Of a stretch of DNA of 64,000 nt, positions 45,656-53,625 are shown piece by piece. The translations under genes and the position numbers were made by a program. This stretch comes from Mycobacterium aquaticum (GTDB taxonomy: Bacteria; Actinomycetota; Actinomycetes; Mycobacteriales; Mycobacteriaceae), in contig NZ_MVHF01000005.1 in NCBI RefSeq assembly GCF_002086485.1, forward strand, positions 186,001 through 250,000, in the 5' to 3' direction. How positions within the stretch are numbered: the stretch's first letter is position 1; every line of letters starts with the position of its first letter. Under the pieces are notes generated by a model, which was not told where the DNA came from, ran no database searches, and was given only the letters and a program-made list of their open reading frames with translations.

Positions 45656-46576
45656 TCAGTGGTGGTGGCCGTGCTCGTGATCGCCCGGCGCGGGCACATC
45701 GACCATGAGCGCCTCGACGCGGGAGAGCGTCGTGCCGATCAACCGCTGCGGGTACGCGTCGGTGGTGGTCACCAGGAACAGCGTCCGTCCCTCGGGGCCG
45801 CCGAGCGCGCACGCGATGGCAGTGCGCTCGCCGACGTCGACACGGTCGGTTACGGCACCACCCTCGACGATGCGCTGGAACTCGTGCGCGAGCGTCAACG
45901 CGGTCCACACCCCGCCTTCGGCGTCGATCGCGATCCCGTCCGGCGGGCCGTCCAGCCCGTCGGCGAACGCCCGGCGGCCGCTCAGCCCGCCCTCGGAGTC
46001 GATGGTGAAGGCCGTCAGCCGGCACCCGGTGGATTCCGCGACGACGAGGGTGGTCCCGTCGGGCGTGATGGCCATGCCGTTGGGAAAATCGAGGGCATCG
46101 GCGACGACGTGCACCGTGCGATCCGGGTCGATGCGCACAATGACACCGCCCCCAATACACTCCCCGTCGCTGCGCTCGCCCCCGATACACTCCCCGTCGC
46201 TGCGCTCGCCCCCGAAGCGAGCCTGCGAACCGACGTAAGCACGGCCATGCGCGTCGATCACCATGTCACCCAGCGGGGCCGGAACCACCGCGCTCAGATC
46301 GGCCAGCAGCTCGACGGTGTCACCGTCGTAGACCAGCACCTGACGGCGCTCGGTGGAGACGATCAGCAGGGCGCCGTCAGGCCGAAAACCCAAGCCGGAC
46401 GGCGCATGTCCGGGCAGCGGCAGCGTCGTCGACGCTCCGCCGAGGGTCACCGTGTGCACGGCCTCGCCGAGCATGTCGGAGAACCACAGCAGCCCCTCGA
46501 ACCAGCGCGGACCCTCGCCGAAACAAAATCCGTTGGCCAGTTGTGTCGTCCGTACCGGTCCGGCTTCGACCGTCAT
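45656..46576 (-). CDS. SMP-30/gluconolactonase-like protein
   Basis: The 306-residue six-bladed propeller protein contains CFGEGPRWFEGLLWFSDM, APSGLGFRPDG, GDMVIDAHGRAYVGS, FPNGMAITPDGTTLVVAE and DGPPDGIAIDAEGGVW, with metal-site Glu/Asn/Asp positions of SMP-30 lactonases. A 30-bp in-frame duplication adds GGERSDGECI twice in one loop. The C-terminus is His-rich (DHEHGHHH). It could open a lactone made by the Baeyer-Villiger enzyme nearby; this is inference. ATG 46576 lies 11 bp from element copy d. Confidence 0.85.
   Translation of the reverse strand: MTVEAGPVRTTQLANGFCFGEGPRWFEGLLWFSDMLGEAVHTVTLGGASTTLPLPGHAPSGLGFRPDGALLIVSTERRQVLVYDGDTVELLADLSAVVPAPLGDMVIDAHGRAYVGSQARFGGERSDGECIGGERSDGECIGGGVIVRIDPDRTVHVVADALDFPNGMAITPDGTTLVVAESTGCRLTAFTIDSEGGLSGRRAFADGLDGPPDGIAIDAEGGVWTALTLAHEFQRIVEGGAVTDRVDVGERTAIACALGGPEGRTLFLVTTTDAYPQRLIGTTLSRVEALMVDVPAPGDHEHGHHH
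46155..46214. repeat. 30-bp tandem duplication inside the SMP-30 gene
   Basis: Two identical 30-base units (46155-46184 and 46185-46214), each containing CGTCGCTGCGCTCGCC, add ten residues per copy without breaking the frame. The unit contains the same CGCT(T/G)CGCTCGC core seen in intergenic DNA at 28215. Confidence 0.9.
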
Positions 46577-46587
46577 CGCCACCCACC

Positions 46588-46613
46588 TTTACAAAACACG
46601 CCTTGAGTGTCAC
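46588..46613. promoter_or_regulatory. Shared 26-bp element, copy d (SMP-30 / NIPSNAP-like operon)
   Basis: TTTACAAA-N12-TGTCAC lies between the divergent SMP-30 gene (11 bp away) and the seven-gene plus-strand operon beginning at 46652 (38 bp away). One bound regulator could control both directions. Confidence 0.72.
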
Positions 46614-46651
46614 GCTCGCAGGGTGCCACTGTCAACCACGGGTGTGCGCCG

Positions 46652-47356
46652 ATGAAGAAGTTCTACGGCCACACGCTGCTGTATCTGCACGAGACGGTCG
46701 ACCTGGGAGCGGGCAACGTCGAAGGGTTCACCCAGAGGTTCAGCGACACTTACCACCCGATGATGGCCGAGCTCGGCGCCCGCCTCTTCGCCGTCTGGGA
46801 AACCACGCCCTACAACGGCCACTGGCCGCAGGTGACCGTCATCTGGGAAATCGACACCTTCGCCGACTACGCCCGGATCGGCCGAGCCCAGGCCGCGGGC
46901 GGCAGCCACGAGAAACCGGCCCGGCAGTGGTCGGCGTATCTGTCGGAGCTCGGCGCGCGCGGTGAGGGCCGGATCATGTACGCCGGCAAGTACAACCGGA
47001 CGCTGGCGCAGCTGCGGGCGGAGAACTTCGGTGCGGGGTTGGTGATCCAGGAGATCATGCAGACCAAGCCGGGCCGCCAGGACGACTACATCCGCGAGCT
47101 GCAGCGGCTCTACGTGCCCTGGTCGGAATCGACGGGCAAGCGCTGGCTGGGCTCCTTCATCACCACGTTCCGGTTCAACGAAGTGATCCACTACTGGGCC
47201 CTCGACGGCGACTGGGACTGCTTCGAAAACCACTACCCGTCGTGGAAGGACAGTCCGCCTGCGGAAATCGTCACCTGGATGAGCGTCGCCCCCGCGCTGC
47301 GTGACGGGTGGGAAGACTCGATCCTCGCGGCCTTACCGCCGTCGCCGCTGAAGTAG
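46652..47356 (+). CDS. NIPSNAP/dimeric alpha-beta-barrel-like protein
   Basis: The 234-residue protein seems to hold two ferredoxin-like halves. The first has LLYLHETVDLGAGNVEGFTQRF and VTVIWEIDTFADYARIG; the second has VIQEIMQTKPGRQDDYIRELQRLYVPW and EVIHYWALDGDWDCFENHYP. This resembles NIPSNAP-type proteins found in actinobacterial catabolic clusters, with no proven activity. The longer frame from 46607 starts inside element copy d. It is the first gene of an operon followed by a P450 after 7 bp. Confidence 0.65.
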   Translation: MKKFYGHTLLYLHETVDLGAGNVEGFTQRFSDTYHPMMAELGARLFAVWETTPYNGHWPQVTVIWEIDTFADYARIGRAQAAGGSHEKPARQWSAYLSELGARGEGRIMYAGKYNRTLAQLRAENFGAGLVIQEIMQTKPGRQDDYIRELQRLYVPWSESTGKRWLGSFITTFRFNEVIHYWALDGDWDCFENHYPSWKDSPPAEIVTWMSVAPALRDGWEDSILAALPPSPLK

Positions 47357-47363
47357 GCGCGCG

Positions 47364-48584
47364 ATGACCCGATCGGACTTCACCTACGACCCATTCGACC
47401 CCAAGGTGATGGCCAACCCGCTGCCGTACTACCGGACCCTTCGCGACGAGCACCCCGTGTACTACATCGACAAGTGGGACACCTACGCGCTGTCCCGCTT
47501 CGACGACATCTGGGAGGTGCTCGGCGTGACCGACGGAACTTTCGTCGCCTCAGAGGGCACCCTGCCCGCCGCGGCCGTGCTGGCCGACCACAACGACGGT
47601 CCGGTGGCCGATCCGCCGTTGCACCCCATGCAGTTTCACGCCAATTTCGATTCGCCGATCTACGAGAACGTCCGGCGGTGCACCTCGGCGCAGTTCCGGC
47701 CACGCTCGGCGGCCAAGCTGGCCGACCGGATCCGCACCCTGGCCAACGAGCGCCTCGATGAACTGCTGCCGCGGGGCACGCTCGATCTCACCCAGGACTA
47801 CGGAGGCATCGTCGCGGCCGCGATGGTGTGCGAATTCGTCGGATTGCCTGCCGATCTCGCGCCGGAGGTACTGGCGACCGTCAACGCGGGCAGCCTCGCC
47901 CAACCGGGGGAAGGCGTCGAGATCGGCAACGCCCGTCCGGGTTACCTGTCCTACCTGACCCCGATCGTGGCACGCCGCCGGGCCGAAGGCGCTGACGGGA
48001 CCGTGCCGATCGCCGACAGCCTGATCGACTTCAGACTGCCCGACGGCTCGGCTTTCACCGACATGGAAGCGGCTGTGCAGATGCTCGGCGTGTTCATCGG
48101 TGGCACAGAAACCGTACCGAAGATCACCGCGACCGGGCTCTGGCAGCTGCACCGCCACCCCGACCAACTGGCAGCCGTGCGTTCCGATCTGGCCGGCAAC
48201 GTGCCGATCGCCCGGGAGGAGATCATCCGGTGGGGTGCACCTGCGCAGTGGTTTGCTCGAACGGTGCGGCGTCCGTACACCATTCACGACACCACCATCA
48301 AACCCGGCCAACGCGTCATCACCTTGCTGGCCTCGGCGGCCCGCGACGAACGGGAGTACGACCGGCCGGACGACTTCGTGTGGAACCGGCCCATCGAGCG
48401 GCTCTTGTCGTTCGGTCGGGGACAACACTTCTGCCTCGGCGTGCACGTGGCGCGCCTCGAGATCACGATCATGATCGAGGAGTGGCTCAAGCGGGTGCCC
48501 GACTGTCACATCGACGAACAGGCCGCGTCGCGCCCACCGTCGAGCTTCCAATGGGGCTGGAACAGCATTCCGGTGGAGGTATAG
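47364..48584 (+). CDS. Cytochrome P450 (second of two)
   Basis: The 406-residue P450 has FDPKVMANPLPYYRTLRDEHPVYY at the start, ENVRRCTSAQFRPRSAAKL in the C-helix, the I-helix VFIGGTETVPK and the ExxR region REEIIRW. The heme loop is SFGRGQHFCLGVHVARLE with ligand Cys357. The C-helix lacks the usual DPPEHxxxR sequence, so it is a divergent subfamily. It lies second in the operon and is followed after 2 bp by the alcohol dehydrogenase, which could oxidise its hydroxylated product. Confidence 0.88.
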   Translation: MTRSDFTYDPFDPKVMANPLPYYRTLRDEHPVYYIDKWDTYALSRFDDIWEVLGVTDGTFVASEGTLPAAAVLADHNDGPVADPPLHPMQFHANFDSPIYENVRRCTSAQFRPRSAAKLADRIRTLANERLDELLPRGTLDLTQDYGGIVAAAMVCEFVGLPADLAPEVLATVNAGSLAQPGEGVEIGNARPGYLSYLTPIVARRRAEGADGTVPIADSLIDFRLPDGSAFTDMEAAVQMLGVFIGGTETVPKITATGLWQLHRHPDQLAAVRSDLAGNVPIAREEIIRWGAPAQWFARTVRRPYTIHDTTIKPGQRVITLLASAARDEREYDRPDDFVWNRPIERLLSFGRGQHFCLGVHVARLEITIMIEEWLKRVPDCHIDEQAASRPPSSFQWGWNSIPVEV

Positions 48585-48586
48585 CC

Positions 48587-49555
48587 ATGTGGTGTCATCG
48601 CCTCGTCGCGCCATACACCTTCGAACGCATCGACGTCGCGGAGCCTGCGCCGCAATCGCTCACCGACGGGCAGGTGCTGCTGGATTTCCTGGCCGCCGGG
48701 ATCTGCGGCAGCGACCTGCCGGGCTTCCGCGGCACCCAGGGCAGACTTGCGGGGGACACCGGCCGTAACGCCGCAGGGATCAACGGTTTTCCGGTCCACG
48801 AGATCGTCGGCGAAGTGCTCGCCAGTCGACACCCCGAACATCGGCCGGGCGACCGGGTGGTCGGCTGGGCGTCGGGTTTCGACGGTCTCATGGGCCGCGT
48901 GGTCTCCGACGGCAACGGGCTGGTGCCCTACGACCCGGCTCTGAGCCCGGCGCTGGCGGTCGGGTTGCAGCCGTTGGCATGCGTGCTCTACGCCGTCGAG
49001 CAGCTGCCTGAGCTGGCCGGCCGGCAGGTCGCGGTGATCGGGCAGGGCTCGATCGGCCTGCTGTTCTCTTATGTGGCAAAGGCTTTCGGTGCAGCACACG
49101 TCACGGGTGTCGACCCGGTCGACCGGTCCGGGCTCGGCCCACAGTTCGGGGTGGACACCGCGGTGCGTGCCACCAGTGACCGGTGGGTCACCCACCTCGG
49201 CGCCACCGACCGGGCTGATGTGGTGATCGAAGCCGTCGGGCATCAGGTCGCCACGCTCAACCACGCACTGACGGCGGCGGCGTTCGGCGGCACGGTGTTC
49301 TACTTCGGCGTCCCGGACGACGACTGCTACCCGATCAGCATGCGAACCATGCTGCGCAACAATCTGACACTGAAATCCGGTGTGACACTGGACCGCCGGC
49401 GGGTGCTGCGGCGGGCCGGGGAATTCGCCGCCGCGCATCCCGATCTGCTGCCCGGCTACGTCACCCACACGTTCGGGATCGACGACGTACAGAGCGCCTT
49501 CGAGTTGGCCTGTCGGCCGGTGCCGGAGCGGGTCAAGATAGCGATCTGCGCATGA
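48587..49555 (+). CDS. Zinc-type alcohol dehydrogenase
   Basis: The 322-residue medium-chain dehydrogenase has catalytic-zinc residues in GICGSD (Cys, about 42) and GFPVHEIVGEV (His-Glu), and the Rossmann motif VAVIGQGSIGLLFSYVAKAFGA. The four-Cys structural-zinc lobe is missing, which shortens it relative to classical alcohol dehydrogenases. Two bases separate it from the P450 gene, and its stop overlaps the aldolase ATG. It probably oxidises a secondary alcohol intermediate. Confidence 0.85.
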   Translation: MWCHRLVAPYTFERIDVAEPAPQSLTDGQVLLDFLAAGICGSDLPGFRGTQGRLAGDTGRNAAGINGFPVHEIVGEVLASRHPEHRPGDRVVGWASGFDGLMGRVVSDGNGLVPYDPALSPALAVGLQPLACVLYAVEQLPELAGRQVAVIGQGSIGLLFSYVAKAFGAAHVTGVDPVDRSGLGPQFGVDTAVRATSDRWVTHLGATDRADVVIEAVGHQVATLNHALTAAAFGGTVFYFGVPDDDCYPISMRTMLRNNLTLKSGVTLDRRRVLRRAGEFAAAHPDLLPGYVTHTFGIDDVQSAFELACRPVPERVKIAICA

Positions 49556-50331
49556 GTAGATTCGTCGAGGCGCTGGCCTCACACTCTCAACTCTGGGGCG
49601 GCTGGGTGGTGGCCCCCACGCTCATCGGTCCCGAGGAATTCGCCGCCGCCTGCTACCACTACGTCGGATTCGACGTCCAGCACGGCTATCTCGATGACGC
49701 CGATGTCGCGATGCTGCTGCGCCGCACCGAGCATCTGCCGATCGCCACAGCGGTGCGGCTGCCGTCGGCGGATCCCGCTCCGATCGGGCGGGTGCTCGAC
49801 GCCGGGGCCGACGCCGTGATCGTCGCCATGGTGGAGAACCCCGACCAGGCCGCACGAGCGGTGGCCGCCACCCGCTACGCGCCCGCAGGGGTGCGCAGCT
49901 TCGGCCCGTTACGCGCGAGCCTGGGCCATGACCCGGCCGCGTTGGAAGCCCGGGTCAGTGTGTTCGTGTTGATCGAGACCGCGCGGGGGCTCGCGGCCGT
50001 CGACGAAATCTGCGCCGTGCCCGGACTGGCCGGGCTCTACGTCGGGCCCGCCGACCTGGCGATCTCGATGGGCGTGCGGCCCGCCGACGCCGGGACTCAC
50101 CCCGACGTCCGCGCCGCGATCGCCCGGGTCCGCAAGACCGCCACCGCGGCCGGGCTCGTGGCAGGCATCCACGCCGGCACGGGACAGCTCGGAAACCTGT
50201 TCGCGCAGGAAGGCTTCCGGATGATCACGCTCGCGTCGGAGTCCCAGGCGCTGCGCCGCGGCGCGGCCGATCATCTCAGCGAGGCAATGGGGCAGGCGGC
50301 GGCCACCACTGAAAGAGGAGGCTACAACTGA
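49552..50331 (+). CDS. HpcH/HpaI aldolase family protein
   Basis: The 259-residue TIM-barrel protein of the class II aldolase/citrate-lyase family has DVQHGYLD in place of the usual D-x-E-H stretch, ATAVRLPSADP with the active-site Arg, VMVENPDQAA-like IVAMVENPDQAARAV, VFVLIETARGLAAVDEI with the metal-binding Glu, and GLYVGPADLAISMG with the second metal Asp. It should cleave or form a carbon-carbon bond of a hydroxy-keto acid. Four-base overlap with the preceding gene. Confidence 0.82.
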   Translation: MSRFVEALASHSQLWGGWVVAPTLIGPEEFAAACYHYVGFDVQHGYLDDADVAMLLRRTEHLPIATAVRLPSADPAPIGRVLDAGADAVIVAMVENPDQAARAVAATRYAPAGVRSFGPLRASLGHDPAALEARVSVFVLIETARGLAAVDEICAVPGLAGLYVGPADLAISMGVRPADAGTHPDVRAAIARVRKTATAAGLVAGIHAGTGQLGNLFAQEGFRMITLASESQALRRGAADHLSEAMGQAAATTERGGYN

Positions 50332-51062
50332 ACGCCACAGCAGACCGGGTCGCCCTGGTGACCGGCGCCGCCCGCGGTCAGGGCGCGGCCATCGTGCGCC
50401 GGCTGGTGGCCGACGCCTACCGGGTGACCGCAGCAGATCTGGCGATCGACGAGTTGATCACGGGTACAGCGGAATTCGGTGATCAAGTGCTGCCCGTCGA
50501 ACTCGATGTGACCTCGCCCGAGCAGTGGCGTTCGGCGGTCGACGCGACAGTTTCCCGGTTCGGTGCGCTGAGCGCCCTGGTCAACAACGCCGGGGTGCTG
50601 CACCGGGCCTCGATCGCCGACGAGACACCGGGGGCCTTCGAAAACTCCTGGCGGGTCAACTGTCTCGGCCCATTCCTCGGCATCCAGGCTGCGCTGCACT
50701 CACTGCGGCGGGCCCGGGGAGCCGCCGTCGTCAACACGTGCAGCACCGGCGCGATCCGGCCTTTTGCGCACCACGCGGCGTACGGCGCGTCGAAGTGGGC
50801 GTTGCGCGGACTCACCCAGGTGGCCGCAGCCGAACTCGGTCCCGACGGTATCCGTGTCAACGCGGTGTTCCCGGGCCCGGTCCAGACGCCGATGCTCGAC
50901 GAGACCACCCAGGCGCGGCTCGCGCAGCGAGCCACCCTCGGCCGACTGGGGCAGCCGACCGAAATCGCCGACGCGGTCGCGTTCCTGCTCTCCGAGCAGG
51001 CCTCGTTCATCACGGGCTCCGAACTCGTCGTCGACGGCGGCCAATGCCTGCAGATCGGATGA
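50328..51062 (+). CDS. Short-chain dehydrogenase/reductase with probable CTG start
   Basis: The 244-residue SDR has RVALVTGAARGQGAAI (NAD(P)-binding), LVNNAGVLHRA, catalytic Ser in STGAIRPF, YGASKWALRG (Tyr-x-x-x-Lys) and VNAVFPGPVQTPML. No ATG, GTG or TTG lies upstream of the Rossmann strand. A CTG at 50328 has AGGAGG six bases before it and shares bases with the aldolase TGA. A GTG start at 50358 would delete the first beta-strand. It is therefore read as an unusual CTG initiation, probably oxidising an alcohol in the pathway. Confidence 0.82.
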   Translation: MNATADRVALVTGAARGQGAAIVRRLVADAYRVTAADLAIDELITGTAEFGDQVLPVELDVTSPEQWRSAVDATVSRFGALSALVNNAGVLHRASIADETPGAFENSWRVNCLGPFLGIQAALHSLRRARGAAVVNTCSTGAIRPFAHHAAYGASKWALRGLTQVAAAELGPDGIRVNAVFPGPVQTPMLDETTQARLAQRATLGRLGQPTEIADAVAFLLSEQASFITGSELVVDGGQCLQIG

Positions 51063-52579
51063 CGCGGATGCCCACATCGCCATCAGTCGGAATCATCGGC
51101 GCCGGACCCGGTGGGCTGGCGCTCGGAATCTTCTTGAAGAAGGCGGGTTTCGACGAATTCACGATCTTCGACCGCGAGGACGGCGTCGGCGGGACGTGGC
51201 GGATCAACACCTACCCGGGACTGGCGTGCGATGTGAAATCGCACCTGTACTCCTATTCGTTCGATCTCAACCCCGGCTGGTCGCGGCTGTGGTCTTCTCA
51301 AGCGGAGATCCTCGCCTACTTCGAGCGCAGCGCGCAGCGTCACCGGCTGGGCCCGCACCTGAAGCTCAATACCGAAGTGACCGCTGCGCATTGGGACGCC
51401 GCCACCATGACCTGGCGGCTGACGACCGCGACCGGCGAACACCACCGGTTCGACGTGGTGGTCTCGGCGGTGGGATTGTTCACCCGGCCGGTGATGCCGA
51501 ATCTCGTCGAGGAAGAACCCTTCACCGGCACCCTCATGCATTCGGCCCGCTGGGACCACGGCGTGCGCCTGGACGGCGCGCGGGTCGCGGTGCTCGGCAC
51601 CGGGTCGACGGCCTCGCAACTGCTGCCGGAACTGGCCAAGGTCGCCGCCAAGGTGTACTCCGTGCAGCGGTCACCGACCTGGATCCTGCCGAAGCCGGAC
51701 CGCGCCTACACCGACCGTGAGCGCTGGCTCTTCGCCCACGTGCCGTTCGCCAAGAGGATCTACCGGACGCGGCTGTGGCTGCGCAGCGAGGCGAACATCT
51801 CGGTGATCGAGCACGGCAGCGACAAGACCAAGGAGTTCCGCGACGTCGCGCTGAAGATGCTGGAAACTGTTGTCGCCGAACCAGAATTACGCTCCGTGCT
51901 GACCCCTGATCATCCGCTGGGCTGCAAGCGGCTGGTGTTCTCCTCGGACTTCATCCCCGCCCTGACGCGTCCCAACGTAGAGGTGATCGCCAGCCCCGCC
52001 CGCGCGCTCAAGGCCCGGTCGCTGGTCACGGCCGACGGCCGCGAACTCGACGTCGATGTGGTGGTATGCGCGACCGGTTATGCGGCCACCGACTATCTGG
52101 GGCAGATCGAGGTGGTCGGGGAGGGCGGCACGCGCCTGCACGACACGTGGCGCGACGGCGCCTTCGCGTATCTGGGCATGGCTGTGCCCGGTTTCCCGAA
52201 CTTCTTCATGCTGTACGGGCCGAACACCAACGTCGGCTCCAACAGCGTCATATTCGTGCTGGAGGCCCAGGCGCGCTACGTGGTGCGGGCGCTGAAACAT
52301 CTTCGGCGCAAACGCAAATCGTATGTGGCGGTGGCGCCTGCGGCGATGGCACGGTTCATCGCCGACGTCGACCGGTGGATGCAGGGCACGGTGTGGCTGA
52401 CCCGATGCAGCAGTTACTTCCGCGCACCCAGCGGGCGGGTGGTGACCCAGTGGCCGCGCAGCGCCCGGGCGTTCTGGACGATGACGCGTCGATTCCGTTC
52501 TGCCGAATACACTTTCGTCCCGCCCGCGTCGACCACCACCCCGGCCGCGCACAGCACGTCCGTCGGCGCGCAGGGATAG
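51059..52579 (+). CDS. FAD-dependent Baeyer-Villiger-type monooxygenase
   Basis: The 506-residue flavoprotein has the FAD motif GIIGAGPGGLALGIFLKKAGF near the start, GVGGTWRINTYPGLACDV, the Baeyer-Villiger fingerprint FTGTLMHSARWD (FxGxxxHxxxWD) and an NADPH motif VLGTGSTASQ. The late segment VCATGYAATDYL is also typical. It should insert oxygen into a ketone to give an ester or lactone. ATG 51059 overlaps the SDR stop; ATG 51068 is an alternative. An esterase gene follows, and an SMP-30 lactonase lies in the divergent unit. Confidence 0.9.
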   Translation: MTRMPTSPSVGIIGAGPGGLALGIFLKKAGFDEFTIFDREDGVGGTWRINTYPGLACDVKSHLYSYSFDLNPGWSRLWSSQAEILAYFERSAQRHRLGPHLKLNTEVTAAHWDAATMTWRLTTATGEHHRFDVVVSAVGLFTRPVMPNLVEEEPFTGTLMHSARWDHGVRLDGARVAVLGTGSTASQLLPELAKVAAKVYSVQRSPTWILPKPDRAYTDRERWLFAHVPFAKRIYRTRLWLRSEANISVIEHGSDKTKEFRDVALKMLETVVAEPELRSVLTPDHPLGCKRLVFSSDFIPALTRPNVEVIASPARALKARSLVTADGRELDVDVVVCATGYAATDYLGQIEVVGEGGTRLHDTWRDGAFAYLGMAVPGFPNFFMLYGPNTNVGSNSVIFVLEAQARYVVRALKHLRRKRKSYVAVAPAAMARFIADVDRWMQGTVWLTRCSSYFRAPSGRVVTQWPRSARAFWTMTRRFRSAEYTFVPPASTTTPAAHSTSVGAQG

Positions 52580-52582
52580 CCG

Positions 52583-53503
52583 GTGTCCTGGCTGGATCGC
52601 CTCGACCCGGCGTTGCATCACCTTGCCGGGGCGCGCACCGATCTGTCGGCCCAACATCTCGGTGCGGTGCGCGCGTCGCTGGATCAGCGGCGCCGCGACA
52701 CTGCGCGAACGCTGGACACCTCGGGCGTCGCGATCGCCGATGCCCACATCATGCTCGGCCGGCGGACGCTCGCGCTGCGCATCTACCGCGGCGGGCCGTC
52801 GCCCGCGCCTGCCGTCGTCTACTGCCATTCCGGGGGTTTCGTCCTCGGCAATCTCGACGTCGACCAGATCCAGTGCGTCGGACTCGCCCGGCAGGGCCGG
52901 TGCACGGTGATCGCCATGGACTACCGGCTGGCGCCCGAGCATCCGTTCCCGGCGGCGCTCGACGACGCCATGGCGGTGCTGAGGTGGGTGGCCGCGCGTG
53001 CGGACGACCTCGACGTCGACGCCACGCGGATCGCCGTGGCGGGCAGCAGCGCCGGCGGTGCCCTGGTCGCAGTGCTGGCCCAGCGTTCGGCCGCGGGATC
53101 GGCTCCGCCGATCGTGTTCCAGTTGTTGCACCAGCCCGCGCTCGACGACCGCCCGACCGGCTCGAAGGCCGAATTCGGTGATACCCCCGGCTTCGACGCA
53201 CCTGCCGCCGCCGCGATGTGGCGACACTATCTGGCCGGGCGGGAAGGTGCGGCCGCTGCGGTTCCGGCGCGCGCCGCGACGCTCGACGGACTCGCGCCGG
53301 CGCTCATCACCTGCTCGGAGCTCGATCCGCTGCGCGACGAGGCGCTCGGCTACGCACGACGTTTGCTGGCCGCCGGGGTCAGTACGGAACTGCATGTGTT
53401 TCCCGGCACCTGTCACGGCTTCGATTCGCTTTTGCCGCACTGGGAGATGACCCGGCACCTGCACACCATGCAGGGCGCCGCATTGACGCGCGGGCTGTCG
53501 TGA
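52583..53503 (+). CDS. HSL-type alpha/beta hydrolase (esterase)
   Basis: The 306-residue hydrolase of the hormone-sensitive-lipase family has VVYCHSGGFVLGNLD (HxGG oxyanion motif variant), MDYRLAPEHPFPAALDDA, nucleophile Ser in VAGSSAGGALVAV, Asp in SELDPLRDEA and His in GTCHGFDSL. It starts with GTG three bases after the monooxygenase stop. It probably hydrolyses an ester or lactone formed upstream in the same pathway. Confidence 0.87.
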   Translation: MSWLDRLDPALHHLAGARTDLSAQHLGAVRASLDQRRRDTARTLDTSGVAIADAHIMLGRRTLALRIYRGGPSPAPAVVYCHSGGFVLGNLDVDQIQCVGLARQGRCTVIAMDYRLAPEHPFPAALDDAMAVLRWVAARADDLDVDATRIAVAGSSAGGALVAVLAQRSAAGSAPPIVFQLLHQPALDDRPTGSKAEFGDTPGFDAPAAAAMWRHYLAGREGAAAAVPARAATLDGLAPALITCSELDPLRDEALGYARRLLAAGVSTELHVFPGTCHGFDSLLPHWEMTRHLHTMQGAALTRGLS

Positions 53504-53625
53504 TCTCGACCGCGCGGCCGGTCTTCAGGTGGCGTCCGGTTAACGGGCTGGACAATAATGTGTCAACTACGCCGTGGGACGATGGGTTTGGCGCTACAGC
53601 GCGATTGACCGATTGAGAGGTAGCT

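Noticed and set aside
51887..53464. 525-codon minus-strand frame
   Set aside because: Antisense to the Baeyer-Villiger monooxygenase and esterase genes; composition is that of a shadow frame.
53551..53564. GACA-N6-TGTC repeat before the EspI-like gene
   Set aside because: The arms are only four bases and do not fit the TTTACA-N14 spacing, so membership in the regulon is not supported.
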